Positions 8,940-18,214 are shown, counted from the first letter of the stretch. The stretch is DNA of 64,000 nt from Hyphomicrobium sp. 12-62-95 (GCA_002279935.1 NCCZ01000009.1:64147-128146), one strand, 5' to 3'. Notes: generated by a model not told the origin, from the letters alone. Numbers and translations: made by a program.

Positions 8940-9696
8940 ATGCTCGTGGTAACTAAAGGATGCAAGATTATCAACACGCTAGCGGCGGTGACGGCGGCCG
9001 TTGGGGTTCTTGTCGCGGCGCCGGGTGTCTGGGCCGCGCCGGGGGATGAGGCGCCCGTGCGCGGGGGGGGTGTCGCCGGAGCCGGTTCTGGCGCTTGACG
9101 CGCCCGATGGGCATTGCGCTTACGACGCGCCGAAGGTGGGTGTGCCGGGGCATGAGACGGGGTTTGAACCGGGGCTCAAGTCGGGGACGGAATTGCTGGC
9201 GCTTTATGTGCCATGCGCGGCGCTCGATGCGGCGCGGGCGGGGACGGTGGAGTGGCTACCGGAGTGGGTGGCGTTCGAGAAAAATACGGTGACCTATCCC
9301 AGCGATGACGAGCGGAGCCTTGGCTCGCATGGGGCGGTGAAGCAACTGTGCCGGGATGCGCAATCGGCGAATTGGGGACATCCGAAATACGACGGCGCCG
9401 ATTTCGCGGAGATGGTGAAGACGGCCAACGCGAAACTTTCGCTTGAGACGCCGGAGGTCTTTCTCGGCGTCGTGGGCGAGGACGAGCACGCCTGTTATCT
9501 GGCGGCGTTGCGGATCGTCTATTCGCCTTCGGGCAAGGCCCTGCGGTTCTTGAACGTGCAAGCGTTCATGCAGGCCGGCGACCGCTGGGTGACGCAATCG
9601 TTCCGCCGCGAATTCAGCGATACGCCGGAAGCCGCGCAGTCGATGTTCGCGGCGGCGAAGAAGGAATCGAAGGCGTTTTCGGAAAAGAACCGGTGA
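8940..9696 (+). pseudogene. Secreted protein of unknown function, frameshifted at a G8 tract
   Basis: Two frames together make one protein. From ATG 8940 the first encodes a signal peptide (TLAAVTAAVGVLVAAPGVWA) and continues to a run of eight G at 9063-9070, after which it stops within about 11 codons. From that run the next frame encodes a 210-residue domain (VSPEPVLALDAPDGHCAYDA to KKESKAFSEKNR). Removing a single G joins them exactly, giving about 252 residues. This could be a genuine pseudogene, a slippery phase-variable tract or a sequencing error. I do not recognise the domain; it has three or four Cys. It is transcribed against the mutase genes on both sides. Confidence 0.65.
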
Positions 9697-9707
9697 GGGC
9701 GTTGGCG

Positions 9708-10289
9708 CTAGAAGAGATGTGTGCCGGCGTAGATTTCGGAGAGTTCGAGGATTGCGTCGATCGACACCAGTTTGATTGATCCTGAATCCGCGTGCTCATC
9801 GGGTTCTGTTGGCCAGCCGCCTTCGGGCAATTTGCGATAGACATCGACGCTCATGCGTTCGCTATCGACGACCATAATTTCGGACAAGGAGGGGATCGTC
9901 GCGCAGGCGCGGATGCTCTCCCAGGTTTCCTTGACGTTGCTGGGCGACATCACTTCGATGATCAGCACGGGGTCGGGGAAGATCTTGCCGGGTGGTGAGG
10001 ACTGGCACGTCACGGAGAGGACCGGCGCGCGGATGTTGTCGTTGGCGTGAAAGCGCGGAACGATGGGGGCCTCGGTGCCAACGCGGCAGGGGCGCTTGGT
10101 TGCGCGGAGATGGGAGCCGATTTGATAGGCGAGGTTGGCCTGGATCAGCGCATGGGTGCCGCTGGCCGGCGACATGGCGCGGACTTCACCATTCACGAGT
10201 TCGAGTTTGCCCACGAGGCCGCCGCCGTCCCAATCGAGGAACTCGTCCACGGTCATGCGTGGCGGCGATTTCGGGGCGGTGGTGGTCAC
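9708..10289 (-). CDS. Uma2 family (DUF820) putative endonuclease
   Basis: This 193-residue protein has the DUF820 pattern: MTVDEFLDW, LELVNGEVRAMSP, and the core strand PDPVLIIEVMSPSN followed by a strand ending in MVVDSE. The fold is PD-(D/E)XK nuclease-like, and the family is common in cyanobacteria and in scattered accessory loci. Its biological role is not established. The GTG start overlaps the stop of the mutase small-subunit gene by four bases (GTGA), so the two are probably translationally coupled. It separates mutA from mutB. Confidence 0.75.
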   Translation of the reverse strand: MTTTAPKSPPRMTVDEFLDWDGGGLVGKLELVNGEVRAMSPASGTHALIQANLAYQIGSHLRATKRPCRVGTEAPIVPRFHANDNIRAPVLSVTCQSSPPGKIFPDPVLIIEVMSPSNVKETWESIRACATIPSLSEIMVVDSERMSVDVYRKLPEGGWPTEPDEHADSGSIKLVSIDAILELSEIYAGTHLF

Positions 10290-12190
10290 CCAAGCTTCTC
10301 CTGCAGGCCTTTGAGGGTCGCGACCGCATCTTGCCCTGCGGAAAGGAACTGGTCCACCCCGGCGGCTTTGAGGGCGGCTTCGCGGTCGCCGGGGCGGCCG
10401 GCCATGAGGACGAGTTTGGCGCCTGAGGCTTTGAGGGCCTTGGCGGTGGCTTCAGCGTGCTCGGCGTTGACGGCATCGGACGAGCAGATGCAGGCCGCGT
10501 CGAGGCCTGAGGCTTTAAATGCGGCGGCGGCAGCGTCCGCGTTCGGGTAGCCGTCGCTCATGTTGGCCGCGATGCCGCCAGCGGCGAGGTAGTTTTTGAT
10601 CCAGGTGGAGCGAACGTTGTGTTCGACGACCTGGCCGAGGCTGGCGAGGAACACGGCGTAGGGTTTGCCGGTCTTGGCGGCGCGGGCGTCGGCGGCATCG
10701 CGCAGGGTTTCGAAGGGCTCGGCGAGGCGGGCCATCTTGAGCGGTGTGATGGTGACGGCGGGCGTGGCTTTGGTGGGCGGGTTGTGCGGCCAGGGACTGG
10801 GCGCAATGCCGTCGTCGCCGAGGATCGGGAAGGCGGAGACGCCGGTCAGTTCGGCGCGGCCGGTGGCGATGGCTTTCGCTTTGGTCTCGGCGCTCTTGGC
10901 GATTTCGGCCTGGACATAGCCGGACTGGAGGGCCGCTGCCATTCCGCCCTGCTTTTCGATGTCCTGGAAGAGCGACCAGGCCTTTTGCGCGAGATCATCG
11001 GTAAGCTTTTCGACATACCAGGAGCCGCCTGCGGGATCGACGACGCGGCCGAGGTAGCTTTCTTCCTGGCAGACGATCTGGATGTTGCGGGCGACGCGGC
11101 GGGCGAAGCTGTCAGTTTCGCCGAGCGGAAAGGTGAAGGGCAGGACCGTGATGCTGTCGGCGCCGCCAAGCGCCCCACCGGCACAGGCAATTGCGGTGCG
11201 GATGATGTTGGTCCACGGATCGCGCTTGGCCAGCATGCGCCAGGACGTGACCGCGTCGAAGTGGACGGACTTGGCGGCATCGCCCGCTCCCGACGCTTCG
11301 GCAACGCGCCAGACGAGGCGGCGGGCGGCACGCAGCTTGGCAATGGCGAGGAACTGGTCGGCATCGACGGCGAGGTTGATGGCAATCTTAGGCAGCGCGT
11401 CGGTGGGGGCGATGCCGGCTTTGTCGGCGGCGCGCAGGTAGGCGACGGTGGTGGCCAGCGTTGCGGCGAGTTCCTGGGCTTCGGTGGCGCCGGCGCAGTG
11501 GTAGGCGTGACCGTCGACAGTGAGCGCAGTAACGCCGGGCATGTCCTTGGCCGAGGCCATGACGGCCGCGGCCTCGGCGAGGGCGTCATCGAGGGGCTTA
11601 GACAGAGCGCCGAAGACGGCGAGCGTTCCGAGCGGATCAAAACCGAAACCGCCGCGGCGCTGGGCGGGGGCGAGTCCCTGCTTCTCCCAGACGGCGATCA
11701 GCGCCTTGGCGGCGGCGGGCGCGTTCTCGTGTGCGTCGAGTGTAACGGGGCAGATGTCGAGGAGCACGCCGTCGAGGGCCGCCGACAGAGCTTGCGTGCT
11801 GAGGTCCAGTCCGTTGCCGCCTGCGATGGAAAGCGCGATTGAGGTGGTGCCGCCGTTGAGGTCTTCCAGGATCGCGGCATTGATCGATTTGGGATCGGTC
11901 CCGGAGTGATACTGGCGGATGTCCCAGCCGAGGCCGTTGGGTGTCGCGTGGGTGCCGCGCGTCAGAGGGGCGGCGCCGGGAACGCTGCCGGTTGCGTGGG
12001 GCAGCGCGTCGGCGGGGGTGTAGATCGGCTCGATGCGCAGGCCGTCGGCGGTTTTGCCGACCATCTTCTTTTCGAACTCGGCGCCCTTGATCGCCTTGTC
12101 GACGAGGGCGAGCCAGGCATCGCGGGTGGCTTCGGTGAAGCCGGTGGCGAGCGGCATGACGGGCGCGTCGGACGAGGTGGGTGCGGTCAT
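10286..12190 (-). CDS. mutA: Methylmalonyl-CoA mutase, small (non-catalytic) subunit
   Basis: This 634-residue partner of the catalytic subunit forms the alpha-beta heterodimer. It shows the degenerate mutase barrel (GLGWDIRQYHSGTDP, DPAGGSWYVEKLTDDLAQKA) and a C-terminal flavodoxin-like domain. As expected for this subunit, the cobalamin motif DxHxxG is missing: the corresponding region reads VEHNVRSTWIKNYLAAGGI. The gene is transcribed towards the Uma2 gene and mutB, with a 4-base overlap to the former. The divergent neighbour across 311 bases is a DUF853 ATPase. Confidence 0.93.
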   Translation of the reverse strand: MTAPTSSDAPVMPLATGFTEATRDAWLALVDKAIKGAEFEKKMVGKTADGLRIEPIYTPADALPHATGSVPGAAPLTRGTHATPNGLGWDIRQYHSGTDPKSINAAILEDLNGGTTSIALSIAGGNGLDLSTQALSAALDGVLLDICPVTLDAHENAPAAAKALIAVWEKQGLAPAQRRGGFGFDPLGTLAVFGALSKPLDDALAEAAAVMASAKDMPGVTALTVDGHAYHCAGATEAQELAATLATTVAYLRAADKAGIAPTDALPKIAINLAVDADQFLAIAKLRAARRLVWRVAEASGAGDAAKSVHFDAVTSWRMLAKRDPWTNIIRTAIACAGGALGGADSITVLPFTFPLGETDSFARRVARNIQIVCQEESYLGRVVDPAGGSWYVEKLTDDLAQKAWSLFQDIEKQGGMAAALQSGYVQAEIAKSAETKAKAIATGRAELTGVSAFPILGDDGIAPSPWPHNPPTKATPAVTITPLKMARLAEPFETLRDAADARAAKTGKPYAVFLASLGQVVEHNVRSTWIKNYLAAGGIAANMSDGYPNADAAAAAFKASGLDAACICSSDAVNAEHAEATAKALKASGAKLVLMAGRPGDREAALKAAGVDQFLSAGQDAVATLKGLQEKLG

Positions 12191-12501
12191 CGGCGGGTGT
12201 CCATCAGTGGGAGTGGAAAAGCGCGCTGGGCGCTGCGCTGCGCCCGATCAATGCTTGGGCAGTCTATAGGGGCAAGGCTCGGGTTCTGCATTCAAAAAAC
12301 GGTCACATGGGGATCGGCGTGACGCCGCAGTGGAGCGGAAACAGTTTCGCACAGTTGGGCATCAGTGAGCCATGCAACCAAGGTTTGCAATGGCGGGGTT
12401 GGCGTGCCAAGAGGGTTCGCATCGGCGGGGCCGCCCGAGTCGACACTCGGCCGGCTGTCCCTGTCACGATTTCAGCGCTTTGACCACGGAGTGGCGGACC
12501 C
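12191..12501. promoter_or_regulatory. Divergent promoter region between mutA and the DUF853 gene
   Basis: This 311-base stretch has no convincing gene and separates two outward-facing genes, so it must hold both promoters. I see no clear operator palindrome, riboswitch or repeat. The open frames across it are shadows. Confidence 0.5.
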
Positions 12502-14013
12502 ATGAGCGAGCAGGTTTTGCAGGACGGCAAGATCTTCGTCGGCAAAAGCATCAAGCCGGAATATCTCGATCTGAAGCTCGCCAACCGGCATGGGCTGATC
12601 ACGGGAGCCACGGGCACCGGTAAGACGGTGACGTTGCAGGTGCTGGCGGAAGGGTTTTCGGCGGCGGGCGTGCCGGTCTTTGCGGCCGACATCAAGGGCG
12701 ACCTCTCGGGCATCGCGGCGGTGGGCGAGCCGAAAGACTTCCTTATCAAGCGGGCGGGCGAAGTCGGGCTGGGGGACACCTACCAGCAACGCGCTTATCC
12801 GTCGATTTTCTGGGACGTGTTCGGCGAGCAGGGCCATCCGATCCGCGCGACGGTGCAGGATATGGGACCGCTGTTGCTGTCGCGGTTGTTGGAACTCAAC
12901 GAGGTTCAGGAAGGCGTTTTGAACATCGCGTTTCGGGTGGCTGCGGATGAAAAGATGCCGCTCGTCGATCTGAAAGATCTGCGCTCGCTGATGAACAACA
13001 TCTCGGAGCGGTCGAAGGAGATCGGCGCGCAATACGGGAATGTGGCGGCAACGTCGGTGGGATCGATCCAGCGGCGGTTCCTGGTGCTGGAAGAGCAGGG
13101 CGCCAATCAGTTCTTCGGCGAACCTGCGCTCGACATCATGGATTTCATGCGGGTGGCGCCGGACGGGCGCGGCGTTATCAACTTGCTCGCGGCCGACCGG
13201 CTGATGGAAAAGCCGCGGCTCTACGCGACGTTTCTTTTGTGGATGCTGTCGAAGCTCTGGATGACGCTGCCGGAAGTGGGCGATCAGCCCAAGCCGAAGC
13301 TCGTGTTCTTTTTCGACGAGGCGCATCTGCTGTTCAATGACGCGCCGAAAGCGCTGTTGGAGCGCATCGAGCAGGTGGCGCGTCTCATCCGTTCGAAGGG
13401 CGTCGGCGTCTATTTCATCACGCAGAACCCGATGGACGTTCCGAATACGGTTTCGGCGCAGCTTGGCAATCGCGTGCAGCATGCGTTGCGCGCGTTCACG
13501 CCGCAGGAGCAGAAGGCTGTAAAGGCGGCGGCGACCACGTTCCGCAAGAACCCCGATCTCGACACCGAAAAGGTGATCATGGAGCTGAAGGTCGGCGAGG
13601 CGTTGGTCTCGATGCTGGAGAACAAGGGCGAGCCGTCGATGGTGCAGCGGACATTCATTCGGCCGCCGGAAGCGCGCCTTGGCCCTGTGTCGAAGGATGA
13701 GCGGTTGAGCGTGATCGAATACAGCCCGGTATTTGGGAAGTATGAAGAGGCGGTCGACCGCGAAAGCGCGCATGAGATGCTGGCCAAACGCACGGAGGCG
13801 GCGGCGCAGGAAGCTAATGCGGGCGAAGGCGGGAGTTGGGCGGATGTGATCCTGGGCGGGGGCGGGGCTGCCGGTGGCAAGACCGGAACCAAGCGCGGTC
13901 AGCAGGGCATGGGCGAGATGATCGGCAAGGAATTGCAGCGCTCCATCTCGCGCACGATTGCAACGACGATCAAGAACATCATCGTGGGCTCGATCAAGGG
14001 GGGCAAGCGTTGA
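12502..14013 (+). CDS. HerA-like ATPase, YjgR/DUF853 family
   Basis: This 503-residue P-loop ATPase has Walker A GATGTGKT near residue 35, Walker [11 protein letters not shown] near 272, and [14 protein letters not shown] resembling sensor/arginine-finger text of the HerA/FtsK class. The C-terminus carries an Ala/Glu/Gly-rich linker and then a basic helix ([20 protein letters not shown]). The family is widespread, but its cellular role is poorly defined; a DNA or protein translocation motor is presumed. A small cytochrome c gene follows with a 4-base overlap (TTGA). Confidence 0.85.
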   Translation: MSEQVLQDGKIFVGKSIKPEYLDLKLANRHGLITGATGTGKTVTLQVLAEGFSAAGVPVFAADIKGDLSGIAAVGEPKDFLIKRAGEVGLGDTYQQRAYPSIFWDVFGEQGHPIRATVQDMGPLLLSRLLELNEVQEGVLNIAFRVAADEKMPLVDLKDLRSLMNNISERSKEIGAQYGNVAATSVGSIQRRFLVLEEQGANQFFGEPALDIMDFMRVAPDGRGVINLLAADRLMEKPRLYATFLLWMLSKLWMTLPEVGDQPKPKLVFFFDEAHLLFNDAPKALLERIEQVARLIRSKGVGVYFITQNPMDVPNTVSAQLGNRVQHALRAFTPQEQKAVKAAATTFRKNPDLDTEKVIMELKVGEALVSMLENKGEPSMVQRTFIRPPEARLGPVSKDERLSVIEYSPVFGKYEEAVDRESAHEMLAKRTEAAAQEANAGEGGSWADVILGGGGAAGGKTGTKRGQQGMGEMIGKELQRSISRTIATTIKNIIVGSIKGGKR

Positions 14014-14345
14014 CCATTCGCCGACTTTCATTGCTGGCGATCGTCTTGGGTGTGAGCGCTGCTTTGCCCGTGCAGGCCGGGGACGAGGCCATGATCGCGC
14101 AGGGTAAGGTGCTGGTCGAAGAAAAGTGCGCGCGGTGTCATGCCATTGGACGCGACGACAAGAGCCCGCACGAGAAGGCGCCGCCGTTTCGCGACGTCGT
14201 TGAGATCTACCCCAGCGAGAATCTGGCGGAGGCGCTGGCGGAAGGGATCGTGTCGGGGCATCCGGATATGCCGGTGTTCAAGTTCGAGCCGCCGCAAATC
14301 GAGGCATTTCTGGGCTATTTGAACAGCTTGTCCGAAAAGCCGTAA
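14010..14345 (+). CDS. Small periplasmic class I cytochrome c
   Basis: This 111-residue protein has a signal peptide ([21 protein letters not shown]), a single haem-binding CARCH and a likely axial Met in HPDMPVFKF. It therefore carries one haem c and probably shuttles electrons in the periplasm. The partner is not evident. The start is TTG at 14010, overlapping the stop of the ATPase gene (TTGA); no later ATG leaves a signal peptide. Confidence 0.75.
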   Translation: MTIRRLSLLAIVLGVSAALPVQAGDEAMIAQGKVLVEEKCARCHAIGRDDKSPHEKAPPFRDVVEIYPSENLAEALAEGIVSGHPDMPVFKFEPPQIEAFLGYLNSLSEKP

Positions 14346-14438
14346 CTTAAACGGCGGATGAACGGCGGGTTCAGAGGCAATTCAGGCGCGGGGCGGCATG
14401 TTGGGTCTCATCGAACTGAGAGACCGGAGACCCACCCC

Positions 14439-14780
14439 ATGAAACTTCTGATCGGTGCCATTGCAGCTGCAGCCCTCATGTCCGTGACGATGGCGCCTGC
14501 CAAGGCTGCGAGCTTCTCCTGCATGGAACTGGAGGGGCGTCCGGCGGCGGAGGTGCGCGTTTGCCAGAGCCGTTGGCTGGGCAGCCTCGATGAGCGCATG
14601 GATAGCTGGTATCGCCGGGCAATGGAGCGTGCGCGGTATTTCGATCAGACGGGTAAGGTTCGCACCGAGCAGCGCGACTGGATCGTTGCGCGCAATGCCT
14701 GCGGCACGGGCTTCTTTTGCATTCGCCGCGCCTATCTCAATCGCATTCGCGATCTGAAAAACTACGTCGAGCACGTGTGA
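14439..14780 (+). CDS. Exported LprI-like (DUF1311-type) protein
   Basis: This 113-residue protein has a signal peptide ending near APAKA|A. The mature part has four Cys (SFSCMEL, VRVCQSR, ARNACGTG, FFCIRR) and two amphipathic helices. That resembles the lysozyme-inhibitor LprI / DUF1311 fold, in which the Cys form two disulfides. Family assignment is by pattern only. The in-frame ATG at 14439 starts the signal peptide; upstream codons in the same frame are not convincing. Confidence 0.55.
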   Translation: MKLLIGAIAAAALMSVTMAPAKAASFSCMELEGRPAAEVRVCQSRWLGSLDERMDSWYRRAMERARYFDQTGKVRTEQRDWIVARNACGTGFFCIRRAYLNRIRDLKNYVEHV

Positions 14781-15090
14781 GCGGGCGTTCCACTTACCCC
14801 TTCGTGATGTGTGCTGACAGTGGTTGAATGCGTCGGCTTGCCGAGTCCCCGCCTTCGCGGGGATGCCGGTGGGGAGGGACGAACTGAGACCGATGAAACT
14901 CGATTTGAGTTGAGGCGACGTGGTGTGCCGCTCTTTTGTGCTTCGTCACAGCCCACCCACGGTCGTCATCCCGGCGTAGAACGGGATCCGCGCAAGTTTC
15001 GGGTTTTGTGGAGTGCATCGGCTTGCCGGGTCCCCGCCTGCGCGGGGATGACGGTGGGGAGGGGAGAGCGATGGGCTTGCGCTTAACGCG
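14781..15090. repeat. Intergenic repeat cluster with a 53-bp direct duplication
   Basis: There is no gene. Positions 14826-14878 and 15011-15063 are direct copies, offset 185, each containing gcttgccg(a/g)gtccccgcc and cggtggggaggg around a family A hairpin. Between them lies an inverted family A copy (14955-14993). The cluster is placed between convergent genes and could terminate both. Confidence 0.75.
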
Positions 15091-16467
15091 CTATTGGGTG
15101 GCGCTGGTTTCGAGGTCTGAGACGCGGTCCATGGCGACGGGTTGACCGGGTGGTTGGGGCGCGGCGGGCTCGGCATCGCCGGGTTCAGTGGGGGCTGCGG
15201 CCGGTGCCTCTGGCGTCTCGGGAGCGGGTGAAGCCGGTTCCGGCTTGGGCTTTGCAACGCGCGCGGGCCGTTCTTCGGGAAGATCGCTCGGCTTCTTGCG
15301 CCAGTCCCTTGCCTTGCCAATGCGAATGCCTTCGTCGAACAGTGCGCGCTGATAGCCGAGGTCGAACTTTTCCGTGGAGGCGTGATTGAACTCGGGCGGG
15401 ATGGCGATGGAGTTGAAATCGGCACCGGCATCCTGAGCCATGCGGTAGATGCGGTAGTTGTCGCCCTTGTGCTGATAGAGCATCAATGCGCCGATGCTTT
15501 CGCCGGCGATCTGGAAGGTGGTTGGCTTCACGGCGCCGAACTGCGGGTTCATCTTGCCATTGTGGACAAGCCAGAGATGGCGCTGCGGCGGTTTGGAATA
15601 GAGAACGTCGAATGCCTGGAACGGCAGGTTGACGGGGGTGACGTAGATCTGGCGCGTGACGCCGCCGTCGACGTGCATTTCATCATAGTGCTTGCCGTCG
15701 ACATTGACCTTGATGTTGACGGGCGGGAAGAGGCCGGGGATCGCAGCGGAGGCGATGATCACGTCGCGGAAGAGTTGGACCGCTTCCGGATTGTCATAGT
15801 GGCGGGCGATGGCGCCCATGTTCCAGACGACGGGACGCTTAGCGTCGAGGTTTGTTGTGCCGACGGTGAGCAACCGTCCGCGCCGGTATTCCTTGGCGAC
15901 GGCTACGAGAAATTCCCGATCGATGTATTTGGCGACGAGTTTGCGCAGGGGGCCCGTGTCGGCGAGCGCTTGGCCACCGAGGAGGCCATTGACGATCTGG
16001 GGGACGACCAATTCGTCGGTTTTGTATTCGGTCCAGATTTCGCGCAACTGCGGATCGTATTTGGGTCCGAGGAAGGCGAATGGGGCGATGATGGAGCCGG
16101 CCGAGACGCCGGTGACGTGCTCGAATTCAGGGCGGTCGCCGCGAGCGGTCCAGCCGGTCAGGACGCCGGCGCCGAACGCGCCATCGGAGCCGCCGCCCGA
16201 AAGGGCCAAGACGTCGATCTGCGTGCGGCCGTTGACGAGCGGTGCGCTGGCACCGAGCTTCGGCACGCCCTGGAGATGTTCCGCGTACGCTTTCTTGAGG
16301 TCCTTCGGCGTCTCGTCGGCCCAGAAGCGGGCGCCGGGAATGCTGGGGACGCTGGCTTTTTCAGACGCGACGGCGGTGGGGACAGGGTTGCGCTCGATTG
16401 CGCCGGCGCAGCCGCCGACGACAATCGCCACGATAACCAGGCTCGCGATGGCTCTCAATGCCCGCAA
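15091..16467 (-). CDS. Patatin-like phospholipase lipoprotein
   Basis: This 458-residue protein has a lipobox (IVVGGC near residue 20), so it is a lipoprotein. The patatin domain shows the oxyanion loop SGGGSDGAFG near residue 90, the nucleophile elbow GVSAG near 125 with Ser as nucleophile, and the catalytic Asp in VDGG near 270. These are the Ser-Asp dyad of patatin lipases. The last 70 residues are a Pro/Ala/Glu-rich low-complexity tail, probably disordered. The family hydrolyses acyl ester bonds in phospholipids; the true substrate is unknown. Confidence 0.85.
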   Translation of the reverse strand: MRALRAIASLVIVAIVVGGCAGAIERNPVPTAVASEKASVPSIPGARFWADETPKDLKKAYAEHLQGVPKLGASAPLVNGRTQIDVLALSGGGSDGAFGAGVLTGWTARGDRPEFEHVTGVSAGSIIAPFAFLGPKYDPQLREIWTEYKTDELVVPQIVNGLLGGQALADTGPLRKLVAKYIDREFLVAVAKEYRRGRLLTVGTTNLDAKRPVVWNMGAIARHYDNPEAVQLFRDVIIASAAIPGLFPPVNIKVNVDGKHYDEMHVDGGVTRQIYVTPVNLPFQAFDVLYSKPPQRHLWLVHNGKMNPQFGAVKPTTFQIAGESIGALMLYQHKGDNYRIYRMAQDAGADFNSIAIPPEFNHASTEKFDLGYQRALFDEGIRIGKARDWRKKPSDLPEERPARVAKPKPEPASPAPETPEAPAAAPTEPGDAEPAAPQPPGQPVAMDRVSDLETSATQ

Positions 16468-16566
16468 GGGTCCCCCCGTCCAATCCCAATCCTTGATCCT
16501 AGCATAGGCGGGAAAGGTAACAAATTGGATGAAGGCGGCCGATCTGCGGCGCTGGGGACGGGTGCA

Positions 16567-16599
16567 AAAAAGCCACCCGTGTGCGGCGGATGGCTTTTT
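16567..16599 (-). terminator. Rho-independent terminator of sodB
   Basis: The arms aaaaagcca and tggcttttt pair around a GC-rich 15-base loop, leaving a T-run on either strand. It lies 26 bases past the sodB stop. The symmetric A and T runs would let it work in both directions. Confidence 0.7.
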
Positions 16600-16624
16600 C
16601 GAAGTCCTAACGAGGTCTGAAGGG

Positions 16625-17215
16625 TCAGCCCATCATTTCGTCGACGTACTCCCAGTTCACGAGGTTGTCGAACCAGGCTTCGAGGTACTTGGGACGGGCG
16701 TTGCGGTAGTCGATGTAATAGCTGTGTTCCCAAACATCGACGCCGAGGATCGGCTGGGCGCCATGCATCAGCGGGTTTTCGCCGTTGGGGGTTTTGGCGA
16801 CTTCCAGCTTACCGTCGCGGATGGCGAGCCAGGCCCAGCCAGAACCGAACTGCGTGGTGCCGGCGGCGAGGAAATCGGCGCGGACCTTGTCGAAGCCACC
16901 AATTTCTTCGACGAGCTTTTCCAGACGGCCGGGCATTTTTTTGCCGCCGCCATTGGGCTTCATCCACTTCCAGAAGTGGATGTGATTGTAGTGCTGGCCG
17001 ATGTTGTTCACGAGGCCGGCGTTCTTGCCGTTGAAAGCTGCGACGCAAATCTCTTCGATGGATTTGCCTTCGAGGCCGGAGCCGACGATGAGCTTATTGC
17101 CGTTGTCGACGTAGGCCTGGTGGTGCTTGTCGTGATGGAACTGCAACGTTTCAGCGGACATATAGGGTTGCAGGGCATCGTAGGCGTAGGGAAGGTCGGG
17201 CAGCTTGAAGGTCAT
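16625..17215 (-). CDS. sodB: Superoxide dismutase, Fe-type
   Basis: This 196-residue cytoplasmic enzyme dismutates superoxide to O2 and H2O2. Metal ligands are visible: His near residue 26 (LQFHHDKHH), His in QHYNHIHFW, and Asp and His in DVWEHSYYIDY. The second-sphere Gln sits in GQHYNH, its position in Fe-SODs, while the Mn-type position (NPLM region) has Gly. This favours Fe, although cambialistic use is possible. The ATG at 17215 has GGAG upstream; a TTG at 17227 is less likely. Confidence 0.92.
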   Translation of the reverse strand: MTFKLPDLPYAYDALQPYMSAETLQFHHDKHHQAYVDNGNKLIVGSGLEGKSIEEICVAAFNGKNAGLVNNIGQHYNHIHFWKWMKPNGGGKKMPGRLEKLVEEIGGFDKVRADFLAAGTTQFGSGWAWLAIRDGKLEVAKTPNGENPLMHGAQPILGVDVWEHSYYIDYRNARPKYLEAWFDNLVNWEYVDEMMG

Positions 17216-17362
17216 GATCGTCTCCAATGTCTGAGGAGGCCGGTCCTTAAGGGAGGCCGGTTCGCGGCGCGCAACCTAGCGGCGGGGCACCGTTGAAACA
17301 AGTGTGCGGAGGATTGGGTTCCCGGGAGGCGGGCGGTCTGTTCCCGGATGGCGGATGGGGCG

Positions 17363-18007
17363 TTAACCGGTCAACTCGATCTGATACTCATTACGCCTTA
17401 GGAATGGCAGAGACCAGGGTGGGTTATAGAAAGCGGCCACGGGCGGGCCGGCAGTGGGCAGGGCCTTGGCTTTGACCCAGGCTTCGAGAAGAGCGCGGTG
17501 TTCGGATAGGTTGGCCTCGCTCGACCAGCCGGAGAAGCGGATCACGGCGAAGCGCTTGGCCGGTTCGGCGACGATGCGGACGGCCTTGTTATTCGGGACA
17601 GGCAACGTTTCGGCGGTGTACTGCGCCGGCATGATGAAGCGGACTTTCCATTCGTTGCCGGTCGCCTGTTGCGTGACGGGAACCGTCATGGCGATTTTTT
17701 CGCTCGGCTGCTGGGTGACGGGGGCTGTCATTTCAATTTTCGTCTTCGACGTGTTGTTCCCGAAAATGAAGTCGGCGAGCAGGCGGAAGCCCTGGCTGAT
17801 GGCTGCGCTGCGCTCGCCTCCCACCGTGACTTCGGCGGCGAGCAGCGGCTCGTAACGGCGGATCTCGAAGTCGCCGTCTTTCGACTCAACCGAGTAGGCG
17901 GGTTCGTCAGAGGCCATGGCGATCACGGTGGGCGCTAAAGCGGCGGCTACGGTGAGAACGGCGAGGATCGTCAGCAGTTTGAATTTGGAGAGGCGCCGCA
18001 CCGGCAT
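17363..18007 (-). CDS. SOUL family haem-binding protein, membrane-anchored or exported
   Basis: This 214-residue protein starts with a basic N-terminus and a hydrophobic segment (LLTILAVLTVAAALAPTVIA), giving a signal peptide or anchor. The rest is a SOUL/HBP domain with DFEIRRYEPLLAAEV, KIEMTAPVTQQ, IAMTVPV and RFAVIRFSGW. SOUL proteins bind haem or tetrapyrroles in some organisms; the bacterial function is not settled. The ATG at 18007 is chosen because it opens directly into the signal sequence. Confidence 0.85.
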   Translation of the reverse strand: MPVRRLSKFKLLTILAVLTVAAALAPTVIAMASDEPAYSVESKDGDFEIRRYEPLLAAEVTVGGERSAAISQGFRLLADFIFGNNTSKTKIEMTAPVTQQPSEKIAMTVPVTQQATGNEWKVRFIMPAQYTAETLPVPNNKAVRIVAEPAKRFAVIRFSGWSSEANLSEHRALLEAWVKAKALPTAGPPVAAFYNPPWSLPFLRRNEYQIELTG

Positions 18008-18068
18008 ATTTGATCCTGACTGATTGGGTCTATATTGCGTAAACGCACCAAGACGACATCTTGGATCA

Positions 18069-18179
18069 ATGACCGATACTGGCAAGGTTCTATTGTTGCG
18101 CGCGCAGGGTCACGTCGATCAGACGGGGCGTGCCGATGTGAAGCAGGATGTGAGCAAAAGGTTCCGGCGCCGGAAATAA
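18069..18179 (+). CDS. Possible 36-residue basic protein
   Basis: An ATG at 18069 opens a 36-codon frame (begins MTDTGKVLLLRAQGHVDQ, ends SKRFRRRK) that stops two bases before a strong hairpin. The gene would be divergent from the SOUL gene. Its compact unit of start, stop and terminator suggests a real small gene or a small RNA. The ribosome-binding site is weak and I recognise no family. Confidence 0.35.
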   Translation: MTDTGKVLLLRAQGHVDQTGRADVKQDVSKRFRRRK

Positions 18180-18180
18180 G

Positions 18181-18214
18181 TGAGGGCGCCCCGACCCTGA
18201 GCGGAGCGCCCTCA
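18181..18214 (+). terminator. Hairpin, probable terminator
   Basis: A 9-bp perfect stem (tgagggcgc / gcgccctca) encloses a 16-base loop. A separate 14-base palindrome (ttccggcgccggaa) precedes it at 18162-18175. There is no strong T-tract, so termination would be weak or Rho-assisted. Confidence 0.4.

Noticed and set aside
9708..10289. The Uma2 gene as part of a transposon
   Set aside because: No inverted repeats, target duplication or transposase are visible around it.
10619..11842. A 407-codon plus-strand frame across mutA
   Set aside because: It is antisense to a certain gene, Gly/Asp/Val-rich without motifs, and lacks a ribosome-binding site.
12472..14031. A 519-codon open frame on the minus strand opposite the DUF853 gene
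   Set aside because: It mirrors the ATPase gene almost exactly and has shadow-type Arg/His/Leu composition.
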